Shown here piece after piece: positions 46,401 to 57,721 of a stretch of 60,000 nt of DNA. Position 1 is the first letter of the stretch; every line of letters begins with the position of its first letter. Below the pieces are notes generated by a model, which saw nothing but the letters and a program-made list of their open reading frames with translations, was not told the origin of the DNA and searched no databases. The stretch comes from Takakia lepidozioides (lineage: Eukaryota > Streptophyta > Takakiopsida > Takakiales > Takakiaceae): assembly GCA_030704615.1 (NCBI GenBank), contig CM060731.1, forward strand, positions 51,090,001 to 51,150,000. The letters are read 5' to 3'. The translations under genes and the position numbers were made by a program.

Positions 46401-46729
46401 TACATACTTTGAAAATATGTCCTAAGTTGTATGAGTTCTCTATGTGATTGCAGAGCGCAGCAGTGCACATAGACCAAGTCCAATACAGGAACATCACGGG
46501 AACCTCTTCGACATCAATAGCTGTAAACTTCGGCTGCAGTGAATCTGTGGCATGCACGAATATACTTGAGGAAAATATAAACCTACAGCGAACGTCTGGA
46601 GCTGCCGCAACATCAACTTGCGCTAATGCTTACGGCTCTACAAGTGGAACCGTCAATCCAAGCAGTTGTCTTATAGCGAATACTCTCACCAACTCCTCAC
46701 CAATCAATACACAGAGGACATCTTCCTGA
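43434..46729 (+). CDS. Polygalacturonase (GH28), complete 8-exon gene
   Basis: GH28 hydrolyses alpha-1,4 galacturonan in pectin. Exons: 43434-43844, 44078-44206, 44654-44833, 45073-45280, 45393-45477, 45736-45844, 46233-46355 and 46454-46729. They sum to 1521 bp, 506 codons plus stop, with consistent phases. A hydrophobic segment at residues 36-51 (LRLLVMSILLHSSLAA) is the probable signal; M17 or M41 could be the real start. The usual N-terminal box reads YSVLSAGAVGDGVTDDTN. Catalytic motifs are SPNTDGIH (D290), GDDC (D311, D312), the His motif at H335, and RIK (369-371). In the His motif the sequence is CGPGCHGLSVGSLG, with a Cys (334) inserted where most plant enzymes have GPGHG. The gene appears intact and secreted to the wall; endo or exo action cannot be told. 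Confidence 0.95.
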
Positions 46730-47772
46730 GGACTCTGGCTGGGCGAATGTACCCAATCCAAATTTCAAACTTTGGAATTGTGGAACTAAAGTTGATTTAA
46801 GCTGATTAAGCACTCCTGATGGAACCGCCGGCTGTATTGCACAGAGATCGAGAGTACTCCCTAATTACTTATCTGATCATAACTTTTTTGCGAGATTGTA
46901 GAATGTCCTACCGAGGAGACCAGAGTATATATTTCTAGATATGTCTGGCTCAAGATGGAGCTTTGCTTGATTAGGCCTTCCTCGTTAAAAGTTGAAGTTG
47001 ATATGTGTATGTATGTATGCGGTACCGTGACAGACAATTTCTAGGTCGGCGGCGCACGGTAGATGTTTGGCACAGCTTGTGGAAAATGTCGTGTTGGCCG
47101 ACATGTTATACAAAGCAGTCTCTAGGGCGACATTTGGTATGCCTATCATTATATATAAAATCTGAACCGAGTTCGGTGGTTTTTAACTGCAAGGACCAAC
47201 AATTGAATATGATCTATGCATGCATATTGTAGAATGCAACTTAAGAAGTGCCATTGAATAGTTTCCGAAGTTGCAACTTGGACACACAAATTCAGTGGAA
47301 ATCCAGTCGCCTGGTTTGTCTGAGGAAGGGGCTTGTAGAAGATTACCTTTGAATAATGTAAAACTTGCCACAATGTTTCCATGTCCATATATACTTGCCA
47401 AAGTTATGTTGTAACATTGCCTTCTAACCAAAGTAGAGTTGAGAGGTATGGGGTAGATGAGATCACATTGCCTTCTAATAAGCATGAAACATCTGAAGAG
47501 GCTATGAGGTAGAAAATACCATATTCTTTTTCCATTGAGAGTATAAACATAAGTGGTGCCAGCTAATTTGTGAGGTCGGAATGAGTGGCAGCATCTTTGA
47601 ACGTCATTGCAGAATGCAGATGTCTGCATTTTAAGAAAGCAACAAGGAAATAGTATTCACTATCTCTATTGAGGGCCCTTATTCATCACACCCTCTACTT
47701 CTATTAATTTAATATGTCATGGTTTGCGTTTTTTTTTGGGGCCCTCCGTGTGCAGAGCCCCCTAGGTACTAG
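46730..47772. other. No gene; 3' flank of polygalacturonase
   Basis: AT-rich sequence with no family signature. The sequence CTCGTTAAAAGTTGAAGTTGATATGTGTATGTATGTATG near 46981 contains a short TGTA microsatellite. Confidence 0.35.
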
Positions 47773-47775
47773 TAA

Positions 47776-48032
47776 GGGCCACTTTACACTAAGGACCAAG
47801 ACCAAGCGAAAATGGAGCATTCTTATTGGTCGTGGGCCGAAAATTGGTCCCAAGGGCTTTGCCCAAAGACAAGGGCCAAGCTTACATGGCTACTTTGGGC
47901 GCTTCGTGGTCAAGGAAAAGAACCCTCCTGATAGCTGGACCCAACTCTTCGGCTCTGGACCAAGACCGGCCCCAGAGTGGCACTTCTTGGTCCCACGATT
48001 TCTTGGTCTTGGTCCGTAGTGTAAAGTGGCCC
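47776..48032. mobile_element. Tourist-like (PIF/Harbinger) MITE, 257 bp
   Basis: The left end GGGCCACTTTACACTAAGG and the right end, CGTAGTGTAAAGTGGCCC, form terminal inverted repeats of about 30 bp, including GACCAAGACCAAG/CTTGGTCTTGGTC with few mismatches. TAA flanks both sides (47773-47775 and 48033-48035), the 3-bp target preference of Harbinger elements. There is no coding capacity. Confidence 0.85.
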
Positions 48033-48035
48033 TAA

Positions 48036-49995
48036 GTAGTAAGTGAGTAAATAGTAAGACACAGGGAAGAGACCCATGGCTCTCTATATATATGCTCACA
48101 GGGCAGTGGGACCTTCTAGAAGCCCGCCGCCCCCTCAGCAATGGGACCCTTCTAGAAGGTTGCCTCCGCCACGGACCCTTCTCCAAGCCTACGGCTGTTG
48201 GGTCCTACTGCTGCACCATCCATGTATTAATGTCCATGGCGTGGGGTGCGCAGTTTTCCGGGCCCTCTTCGAGCCCTCTTCTTTGCCTTAATATAGGTTT
48301 TTCCCGTTTCCTGGAGGGCCCCCATAGAAACTCTGGCATTCAATATTAGCATTCAAAGTTGCCCACCAATCTGCATATCACTACTGCCGCAACGGAAGGG
48401 AAGACAGTCATGGTATGTGATTGTTGATGTCACGATTGATGATGATTGCATATACGCAGCAAGCCCCCATCTGTTCACAACTAAAACCCACTATTCATGC
48501 CTCCCCGTGAGTATCAACAAACGCTCGTTTTTGTTATGGCAGTGTTCCCTTTTGTTATATGATCATGCTGTGCAGGATCTTACCCGACATCTCTCTCTCT
48601 CTCTTTTCTTTCTTCTCCCCTCTATGTTCTTTCTCCAAGTGTTCACAGGGCTAGTTCTATTCATGTGTAACCTTGCAGGATACTTGGCCTTGTCATCACT
48701 GAAGTTATCATTTCTGTCAACATCTCTCAAACCTCACCATCCTCTCGGTTTTTCTCTCAGCTCACACTGCAGAGAAGAAATTATGACAGTAAACACTGAC
48801 CAGTAGCCCATGGAATATATGCCAATTACCAGAAACTCTCCCCACCAATCTCGAGACCTCTCAAGCATACCTAATTGTTCTGTCTGAATGGATAGTTATG
48901 ATTCTACATGAATGTGTGTGTTGCTGAGATCACCTATTAAGACCACCTGACTTTGATCCTCACCTTCTCGCTGAAACCACTAAGTTCAGACACAACCATA
49001 GACCTATTAGTGCAGTATTTACTCTGCTGCTGGTAACTTCAGGGCTTCCTCCAAACACAGACCTAATGCACTACATGAATGCAAAATTCTCTTAGGGAAA
49101 TTTGCCCTACACTCCCAAAACTGAAAGCATCTATCATTCACTGCTCTCAATGATGAATTATGATAGGCAGCAATTGGTGACCCTTTCACTCTATGAATTC
49201 CCCATTCCATACTTAGTTCCGGACTCTCTTTTCTGCTCACTCAAAGCAATTCCGAATGTTCTCCACATCTTCCTACTTCACTCAGTATCACCACTATGCC
49301 TACCCCTTATGCATCCCACAACTCAGAGAACAGACAACCAACACACATCTTCCCAAAATGGCATTGTCACCCACACTTCTTCATTACATTTAAAACAATC
49401 AGAGCTTAACTACAAATCGTGCATGGCATCACCGAAGCTTTCCCAAAGTTCGCCCATATCCTACTTTCCCATTGCATCCTGCAGCCTCACTCTCCAACTA
49501 GCTTCGCTCAATGCCTCCACCTTCATCGCTCTCAGCCTCACAATCACCCCAAATTAAACGTGGCTTCAAGCTGCCTCGCCGTTGTTTATATCGCATTGTC
49601 CATCCCCTCCGGTGATGATCATCCCATCCCCTCTGGCAGTTCAGACAGACTATCTTCATAAAGCCAATTCTATCCTACATTGGCCCTTAGATTCTCTCTC
49701 AGACGCAGATCATCCTCTACTATTCTAATCGAGCACTCCAAGCATAAAAACCTCCTGCAGTTTCTAGATTTGTCATCATTCCCATATCACAAATGTTGCT
49801 CACGAGATTGCATGGACTTCCTAAATGACAAATGTTATGCATAAAGAAGTCTCACTGCTACTCCACAGATTTTACAAGCTGTATCAAAGACATTGCTTGA
49901 TTTGCAACAGAAGCTCTTCATCACAAACCACTTTTTGAAGCGCATGTCTCCACAAGCTACCTATGATGTTATGAAACTAGGGCAGATGAAGGATA
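48036..49995. other. No recognisable gene
   Basis: Contains a repeated CTTCTAGAAG motif (48110-48160) and a CT-rich microsatellite (48591-48606). The rest is unassigned, with no family motif in any frame. Confidence 0.35.
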
Positions 49996-49999
49996 TTAA
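49996..49999. repeat. piggyBac target duplication, left (TTAA)
   Basis: TTAA immediately before CCCTTAAACGACGAG. It equals 54343-54346. Confidence 0.85.
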
Positions 50000-50589
50000 C
50001 CCTTAAACGACGAGCTAACTTTTGGCAGTTTTCCCAAAAAGGAGTATGTACCCTGCATTGCTGAACTGTAACTTCCTACCCCCCTTACATCCAGCTGGAT
50101 GAACCGTTCCATCTCAACAACACTAACTACATGAAGGTCCTCAGGAAGTTTCAGCCGTTTTGACCGTTCCATTTAGTAGATTATAACAAAAGAAAATTCC
50201 CAAAGTTGAAACCATGAACAAAGAAGAGAGGAAAAATTGCTTTGACCATGCATGTTTGGCGATTTTTCAATTTTTCTTGAAGAAATGGCCTCCAGAATTT
50301 GAATAAGGGAAAAACAACAGGTCATCTCCCAAAATCTCAGACCGAAATTCTCAAAATATAGGGGGGCTGCTTTGTATGTGAGTTTGGGGGGGTCAAAACG
50401 GATCCCACTTACTCTACTCACCCCAATGCTTCAAAATGATCAGCAAAACTGTTTTGAATCCTCATTCCTATGGTCAGCAGATGCTGCGCCCCAATGTAAA
50501 GGACCTCCACAAAAAATTATTGGATTCAGACACTAATTGCTTCGTGGATGGGGTATTTTGGCAATTTTCAGGCTAGTGCCAATTCAGGC

Positions 50590-51188
50590 ATTTGGGTGCC
50601 GGTCCGGTGGGTTCTCCGACGACTTTGTTTCGGGCCACGTCAGGCAAAAACGCAGGGCCCGCTGAGGGTGAAAAGGGAAACCGAAACGATCAGCCCCTGA
50701 GTCGCCCGTCACCACAGCGACGACCCAACCCGGCCAACTGCCTCACTTCCCTGCAGCATGACAAGGTCTCTCTCGAGCCCTCTTTCAAGCTCTCTGTCAC
50801 TCTCAACGTCATTACCATCCAAAACCAAAACTGAGGGGGATTCGAACCCCCTGATCTGCCCGTATGTGCAGACAGTCCCTCCCCCACAAAGCAGCCAGAC
50901 AACCCCCACTACCCAACAATGGAGCAAACCCTTGGAGACCCCCAAAAATCAGCAACCACCCAACCAAATTAAACCCCTTCCGCTGAATGTCCCTGTCATC
51001 ATGGACTCCCAACCAAAACAACAAGAACAAAACCCCATGACAACCCAGCAATGCTTCCCCCCTGTGATCATGGACTCCCATACAAAATCAAGAACCAGAA
51101 AAGCATGTCAGCAATGCAACCCCGTATAACCCAACAAAGACAACCCCCCTGTGATCATGCACTCCCAACGAAAGCCATGCTACCTAGG
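50590..51188. other. piggyBac left internal non-coding region with repeated motif
   Basis: The motif GATCATGGACTCCCA or a close variant appears three times (about 50997, 51066 and 51153) at spacings of roughly 70-90 bp. A GGATTCGAACCCCC box near 50837 resembles a tRNA B box, but no tRNA fold is found. The block may be subterminal sequence; role unknown. Confidence 0.4.
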
Positions 51189-53047
51189 CTACCTTTCCCC
51201 CTGAATACGATGAGCCTCCCTCCAATATGCACCGAGACACATAAATGAGTCCCGGAATTGCGGACAGTAATGATGCGTCCGGTGATGGCACTGGACACAC
51301 AAACGCCGAAGGGTAGAGTGCATGGTTTGGTGCACATCAGACCTCATCCGTGGCACCAAGACAGAGGTCATCTCCAACGATGCCCAAGTGCCTTGGGTAA
51401 GTGAATGAGCCATGGCCAAACAAAAGTCCAATTGGGACATAGCTCGACGGCCCATGCTCCTCATGGCCGATAGATGCACAATGTAGCAATTGACCATAGT
51501 GGTATCCAAAAGAAAGAAGAAATCCATGTGCCACCACTTGTGGGTTTTCAGCTACGTGCTATAAGCTCCTCGGAGCTGGTCTTGCACGTCCACACCACGC
51601 ATGAACCTTTGATACTGAACATGCATTGGCACAGAGGGCACGGACACCCTAGCATTCCCCACAAACCTCTTCACGCTCACAAGTGAACTGGGCCCCAAGG
51701 CTGGCCTGGCAGAAGATGACACCATGAATACTCCTTTCTTGTCCCACCAGAGACAAGCAGCCACCTGACGGCTCTTACATTCTGAACTAGGTGTCTCCTC
51801 AAGTTTCACCGTTTTGCACTTTTTCATACAGGTCAAAGAAGGAGACAGACCCTTCCTATTCAACCTTATTGTCCCTGTGGCCCAAGTTCCTTTCAAGGCC
51901 AAGTCATACAGCAATTGGGGAGATGTAAAGTAGTTGTCAGTCACCACGTCGTGCCCCCTACCATGCAAACCTGACAGAAGGCGGTTTACTACATCATACC
52001 CCTCTCCTTTCCCCGACTTCTCTCTCATCCCAAGAGGCCCTCCATTTCTCCCACAGTACACATCAAAATCGCTTACATAGTGACAGCATCAGCAAGTGCC
52101 CATACCTTGATGCCCCATTTGACTGGTTTTTTGGGCATGTATTGACGGATAGCACAATACTTCCCCTTATACCTTATCATGATCTCATCCATTGTCAAGA
52201 CCTTGCCCAAGTTCCACTGCCTTACAATCTCCTCCGAAAGCCATCGTACTTTGCCCAATTCATCGAATTACTCACTGCTTCGATCAGAGACCAGTGTGTT
52301 GTTCCCCACCAAGTGCAAGCAGCGTAAGATGGCTTCATATCGGTCTCTCGTCATTACCTTTCTGATGACAGGGCAGGCAAAGAAGACTTGCAACTGCTGC
52401 TTGTCGCACCAAGTGTGGGGTAGTTTCTTGATGCCCATGAACAGGCAATTCCCAAACCACGCCCGCAGCTCGGGCACAATCAGTGGCCTCCACGCTGGTC
52501 CTCCAGGAGTCAGGGTAGAGGGCGACCAAAACAAGGTAAACATGGAATACATCGACGGGTGTTCAAGGCCACCCATGATAGGCCCAGTCTCAGGACCTGT
52601 AAACAACTCTCTATCAGAACATAAACTATACTCATTGCTCTCCCATGTTTTTGGGCCAAACAAGGAAGCAAAAACGGAATCCACAGGCTCATCTGTCTGG
52701 TTACTGTCATCGTCTAGATCATCCCAATCTCCCTCATCACAAGAATCCCCCTCATACACACCCATGCCCAAAACATCAGCCTCATCAGGCACAAGATTTT
52801 CTTGACCCTCTGCAAAAATATGTACAAGACTAGAATGTGGACCCAAGAAATTCAACACCCCTGCATCCACCGAGATGTCACGCAAGGGAGAACGGGCAGA
52901 CACCGAATTGCCAGACGACATCCCAACATCACTGCAAAGGGGATTCCGTTTCTGACGCACAGGTGCCCGACACGGAGTGGATGAGACGATGACTTGACGA
53001 GGGCGCTTCATTCTCGCAAAATCTCTCAGCTGCTTGAGACTCGACAT
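51189..53047 (-). pseudogene. piggyBac transposase, two stops and one frameshift
   Basis: Minus strand, start MSSLKQLRDFARMKRPRQ. An acidic N-terminal region (DEGDWDDLDDDSNQTDE) is followed by the DDE_Tnp_1_7 core: WFGNCLFMGIKKLP, ACPVIRKVMTRDRYEAILRC, then LTMDEIMIRYKGK (first Asp), YMPKKPVKWGIKVWALAD, DVVTDNYFTSPQLLYDL (second Asp), RFMRGVDVQDQLRGAY, and FFFLLDTTMVNCY (third Asp). A C-terminal Cys/His ribbon (LCVQCHHRTHHYCPQFRDSFMC) ends the protein. Stops are at about 52268 (TAA) and 51549 (TAG); a one-base shift is near 52075. All three catalytic aspartates are retained. About 620 codons, normal for piggyBac. The enzyme excises and inserts at TTAA. The breaks suggest a recently dead copy. 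Confidence 0.93.
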
Positions 53048-53400
53048 CCGGCCACACTTCTTCTCTCAACTCAAAATTCACCGAGTCAGAGAAACCTTCG
53101 TTGTCACCCTCTTCCCTCCTCTCCTTCCACCCTGAGATAAGAGCAACATGTCTACGAAATAAAAAACGGAAGTTATGAGGTTGAGGCGATTTGGGAATGC
53201 GATGCACACGAGGAGGCAGAGGCAACGACACCAAGTAATCTACAGAAAGACAACCCAAAATCTCGGGAAGTTGACGAGGGCTGCAATGCTGCTGCTCCAA
53301 AGCCCACTCAGAGATGACTTTGACAGCGTTGCTATGCTGCAGGGGAGGAGAAGGTGGCTCAAGCACTTGAAGCCACTTGCATACCTGTGCCCTACCGTAT

Positions 53401-53625
53401 ATGCCCAAGCTTCAGCGCAATCTCCCAAAGGCGCACTCAGATCTCATTCAACACAAAGGATGCACATCAATTGCACATGAGCTTACCATGAAGACCATTT
53501 TTTTTGTATTGGCACACGACGGCAGGTATTGCACCCCATGCCCAAGCTTCAGCGCAATCTCCCAAAGGCTTCCAATAGATCCCATTGAACACTAGGGCCA
53601 GCACATCAATTCAACATGAGCTTAC
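53401..53625 (+). repeat. Two direct repeats, period 137 bp, upstream of the transposase
   Basis: ATGCCCAAGCTTCAGCGCAA begins at 53401 and again at 53538. The copies share TCTCCCAAAGGC, CACATCAATT and ACATGAGCTTACC. They lie 5' of the transposase, on the side of the right terminus, and may be subterminal or promoter repeats. Confidence 0.75.
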
Positions 53626-54342
53626 CCTGCATGTTGCACTACGGAGTTAGTGAAGAACGACGGCAGACCCCAGAGCAGCATTGATGGAGCCACATGCACA
53701 GCAGACACCATGAAAGCAAACATGAAAGCAAAGAGCAGAAATGCGGCTACAAATTGCCGAATGCAGTAAGTGCATTGCGAGCATTCTCTGTAGTAATCCG
53801 GGTCACAAAGTCGAGCATGCCTTGGTGCTCCCTCAATCGCCTCTCCAGCGTTGGAATGTAAACGCACGGGAAAAACAAAATGAAAGCAAAGTGAAGCTCT
53901 ATGTCGAGCTGCAGCGAAGCGCGCAGGCAAGAAGAGAGGATTCACCATTTGCGCATGAAAGCCTTACCTAACCCGCCACCCTGCACTGCCCCCTGGCTTT
54001 GGTGGGTGGCCTGTCCATGATGGCGCGCGGGCATGCAGGGCCAACCCACTCACCCTGCAGGTGGCCCCCGCCGCCAATGCTCGCCGCATTTCCCCTTCGC
54101 GCCGGCCATGTGGCTAGTCAAACAACGTGGCCCCCCTCAAAACCATGCAAAATCTGACACTTGAAAAATCTTAGCATGGAGGGCATTTACTCAAATCAAG
54201 ATTTTTTTGCTGGAGTGTGTAGACTACAGCGGGGCGCACATTTTCCGTTCAGACGGCGTTTCCATCGGACTTCATCCACGGAAACTACAGGGATGGATGT
54301 AAAACGACGCGACTCGATCCGGGTCGCGTCGTCGTTTAGGGG

Positions 54343-54346
54343 TTAA
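54343..54346. repeat. piggyBac target duplication, right (TTAA)
   Basis: TTAA follows the right terminus GTCGTTTAGGGG. Confidence 0.85.
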
Positions 54347-54528
54347 CTATATTATCAGAGCTGCACCAAAAATCATTCATTACTACATAAACACAATGTC
54401 ACAATATGTAGGAAAATTTGCAACACATGAGAGGCCATATCTTCCCACTACACCTTATTGTGTGCACTGCATCAAAGGATTAGGGAGTCAAGCAAGGAAT
54501 TCAAAAGGAGCCTATGGATGCCTCCATT

Positions 54529-54551
54529 GGGGGGGGGGGGGGGGGGGGGGG
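54529..54551 (+). repeat. 23-base poly-G tract
   Basis: Uninterrupted G from 54529 to 54551 in otherwise AT-rich DNA. True length is uncertain in any assembly. Confidence 0.9.
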
Positions 54552-54719
54552 ATTTAACAAACTCCATGCTTAAGTTCCCCTAGTACACTAATCAGGAATA
54601 ACTAGGTTTAAGTAAATCTAGACTAAAACAATGAAATCTGGACTTTTCATAAATAACAAAAAGTGATTAAAAATATTAAAATATTAAAATCAATTTTAAA
54701 ACAAATTATGAGAATTATG

Positions 54720-55640
54720 GTCAGTTTTTCATCCACCAGATGAAAATGCAGTCCAGCCTTAGGGGGGTGGGGGTTTTGGAACTTGGGATCAATAATTAAG
54801 GGCCTAAGGGGGGGTTTTCGACCCATTGGGCGACTCTCTTATGATTCCCCCATAACGGGCGAGATGAACGGGCTGTCGAATTATCTAGAGCTTGAGCCAT
54901 GAACCATTGGAAAGCTAGGATCACCCCCCTTCCCAAAGCATATTTTTCTAGAATTAATAATGTTATTGCATTATTAATTAGTTTAAATGGGTTTTTCTTT
55001 TTAGAAATTTGCCAGAAATTAGGATAGCATTGGTATAATTCCTAATTTTTATTCTATTTTCCTATTAAAAAGCCTGCTTAAACAGCATATTTTCTAATTT
55101 TTCTTAGAATATCTATTTTTAAATGAGCAAATGGGCCTTTGAAAATAGGGAGAAAATATGATATTATTGGGTAGAGGTCTTTTCTTGTAGGCTAGGATTT
55201 GTTCTCCTCTTATAATAGAATAAATATGACCCCTTGGCACACACGTGCGATCCTGTGAAGCGTGAATATGAAGCATTCCCAAACCAAGCGGCTTGCCCCT
55301 AAACGTCTCGGAGAAGCTTTCCGGAAGCAGTCGCTCCAAGTGGATGAGACCTCCCGAGAAACCCAACAGATTCCGGGGTGAAGCCGTGTTAACTCAATAA
55401 AAAGACTGCAATTAGCTAGGAATAGTTTCGTAGGACAAACGTTCGCTCTGTGAGCATGGGAGTTGGACTTTGCGTTTGCTGGTAGTTAGATAGTGGAGGA
55501 AATTTCCATCGACCACTGACCCTCTGTCAAGATTAGCGACACATTTACGGATGGGTGGTTCTTGAGCTTAACCCACCTCGTCGCCGGACTCTAGGCTCTT
55601 TGATGTTAACCATCTTTCACGTTGGCGCGGCGGGGCTCGT
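54720..55640 (+). mobile_element. Possible LTR with primer-binding-site-like sequence
   Basis: The 3' boundary reads ATCTTTCA followed by CGTTGGCGCGGCGGGGCTCG at 55619-55638. This resembles the plant Gypsy-type primer site (TTGGCGCC..). Upstream are a TATA-like CTTATAATAG (55209), and AATAAA-like signals near 55216 and 55397. The 5' limit is a guess at the TTTTTCATCCACCAGATGAAAA palindrome. No gag or pol follows; the next 200 bp are AT-rich and unrecognised. Confidence 0.35.
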
Positions 55641-56228
55641 CAGTAGCACACAGTGAAAAGGGATTCGATCAATGTTGGCCGATTATAAGAATTTTACATA
55701 TCCGCCGGTTAAGATTACTTCAATATTTTTGGGATGGACACACTCCCATGGTTATGTATAAGGACAAATTTTTTATTCTAGTATATCCATCAGTTATTTA
55801 TTCTACAAAATTCTTTAAATTTAGACGGTTATGAATAGGACGGTTAGAGGTGTCCTAAAATTGGCGGATATATATCAAAAAAATGTGAACTAGCAAAAAT
55901 ACTAGTCACTAAGCTCACATTTTTCATATTTCTTGAGTAACTTGGTGGCGTGTTGTTTCAGCTGTAAATTCGATGTATGTCACATTTTTATTCAGAATAA
56001 AATCACATATTTGGATTGCACGCGACACGTGAGGTCACGTCAAACCTGACGCTGATGCGATCCGCGTTACATCGATTTTACCAAAATATCTGTAAAATAA
56101 TAAGTTTTGATAAAAAATGACCACCTCATCCGCTATGTCGCATTGTCAAAGTCTATCGATACGGTAGCTTCAGAACGAATCTTTCGTAAACTATCCCGAC
56201 CGAGAATATTGTTGGTCATTTTATTTGT
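55641..56228. other. AT-rich non-coding; contains a small inverted repeat
   Basis: No gene. AAAAATGTGAACTAG (55880-55895) pairs imperfectly with CTAGTCACTAAGCTCACATTTTT (55904-55926). Confidence 0.4.
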
Positions 56229-56450
56229 TTTTATTTTTAAATATATGCAACCGCCAATATCGACGATCACAACATTTGTTTTTTAAATAAATGCATGCGA
56301 CCACCAATATTGGCGGTCACAATATTTTATTTTATTTATAAATATATGCGAATGCCAATACTGATGGTCGCACGTTTTTTCTGTTTTTCTTGTTTTAATG
56401 CGTATGACGTCAATATTGACGATCTCAGTTATTTTTTATTTTTTATTTTT
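56229..56450 (+). repeat. Tandem array of about 51-bp units, each with a palindromic core
   Basis: Four units begin near 56245, 56295, 56346 and 56398, each starting ATGCG/ATGCA. The core ACCGCCAATAT(C/T)G(A/G)CGGTCAC approximates a palindrome (GACCGCCAATATTGGCGGTC). The units are separated by T/A-rich spacers. The last unit is diverged (GACGTCAATATTGACGATC) but keeps its own dyad. Confidence 0.7.
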
Positions 56451-56744
56451 TAAATAAAGTATAATTTTGTACACGTGGTCATTCGACGTAGGTCGCCATC
56501 TAAATATCGAGGATAAATAGTCAGTCGTAAAGATGAAAAAAAATTGATAACGTTCGGTTTGGACGTGATGCTGACTTACAATACCATGGACGTGACGCTG
56601 ATCTACCAGCTCAACATCACGTCTATATGTGGAACTATGCATTGATGACGTCTTCAATAGACTTTCCACTAGTCATACATCAGAAATAACTAAGCCCCAA
56701 ACAAATTAACCTTCAATTTACAAACAAATAAACAAAAGATGAAA
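56451..56744. other. No gene
   Basis: Contains three GACGTGA(C/T)GCTGA or ACATCACGTCTA motifs between 56568 and 56630. Otherwise unassigned. Confidence 0.35.
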
Positions 56745-57721
56745 CATTACAACAAAAAACGGCTTTCATGACACTTTTCATGACTTTTTTGGTCCACATT
56801 ACTCTTTTTGGTGTGAGTCATGTAACTTAATATAACTTTGAAATATACTAGTATTATAAGTAAAACAAAAATTATTATTTAAATTGTACGCTGCATCGCG
56901 CCACGTGGCGCGGTGAGGCGCAACTGATTTGTTTTTTAAATATTTTTTTCAAAAAATATCTACCATATAACTCGCCACGTCACGTTACATGACACTTCAA
57001 TTTATTTTTTTAAACAATCATTGCAGCCACGTGTCAACCATCTAAAGCCCCCCGTATATTAATCAATTATTTCTTACTGATCCTAGTTATTTATCTAACT
57101 ATATGTGGAGTTTGAACACTTGACCACTTCAATATCACACCTATAGTTCACTGCATACTAACCATAAAGCCATTAACTATCTAGATATATTTTTATTGTA
57201 CATACATGATCGTTGATAACATATATACCATATATACATCAACAGACTTTAAAAAATACACAGTATTACGTGGTCCAGCACGGTGGACACGATACCACGT
57301 GACATCGCCTGCATGATTTTTTCTATTTTTGAATTAAAAAATATAGAAATAGAAAATTGTTTTTAAAAAAATTGATGAATTGCCTCTCACCACGGTGCCA
57401 CGTGGCACAGTTTGCAGGAATTTTTTAATATTTTTGAATTCAAAATAATTCAAAATAAAATTAAAATATAAATATAAAAAACTTAATGAATAGTATCGCA
57501 GTGCGTAATACCCTGCATTCATCCATGAGTATATTACTTTTTTGAAGTCATGGTCGTGACTTTTCATATTGACAGAGTCATATGTATGACAATTTTCAAA
57601 TTGGTAGAGTCGTATGTATGACATTTTATGGTCAATGCTTCTTTGAATTATGGTTTTAGTCATGAAATCCATGACTTAAGAATATTATAAAGTGTCATGA
57701 AAACCATTTACTGGCGTAGTG
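56745..57721. mobile_element. Small non-autonomous CACTA-like element (about 1 kb)
   Basis: The right end, reverse-complemented, reads CACTACGCCAGTAAATGG then TTTTCATGACACTTT. The left end reads CATTACAACAAAAAACGG then CTTTCATGACACTTTTC. So the termini are inverted repeats with CACTA or degenerate CATTA starts. TCATGAC recurs near both ends. GC-rich CCACGTGGC and CCACGTG motifs occur at about 56899, 57028, 57293 and 57396. No transposase frame is present, and no convincing 3-bp duplication was found (AAA left, TTG right). Confidence 0.55.

Larger units (their letters stand above)
50000..54342. mobile_element. piggyBac-type DNA transposon, 4.34 kb
   Basis: The left end reads CCCTTAAACGACGAG and the right end, reverse-complemented, CCCCTAAACGACGACG. 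These are 13-15 bp inverted repeats starting with CCC and flanked on both sides by TTAA, the piggyBac hallmark. The single recognisable gene, on the minus strand, is a DDD transposase with two stops and a frameshift. A subterminal palindrome (ACGACGCGACTC ... GGGTCGCGTCGTCGT) lies at 54303-54337. Short direct repeats (CCTGTGATCATGGACTCCCA near 51060, and variants near 50990 and 51147) occur on the left; a 137-bp spaced repeat lies at 53401 and 53538. Confidence 0.92.

Noticed and set aside
50825-50915. tRNA gene suggested by GGGTTCGAATCCCC box on the minus strand
   Set aside because: The T-arm-like stem is perfect, but there is no matching acceptor stem, anticodon arm or A box at the right distance.
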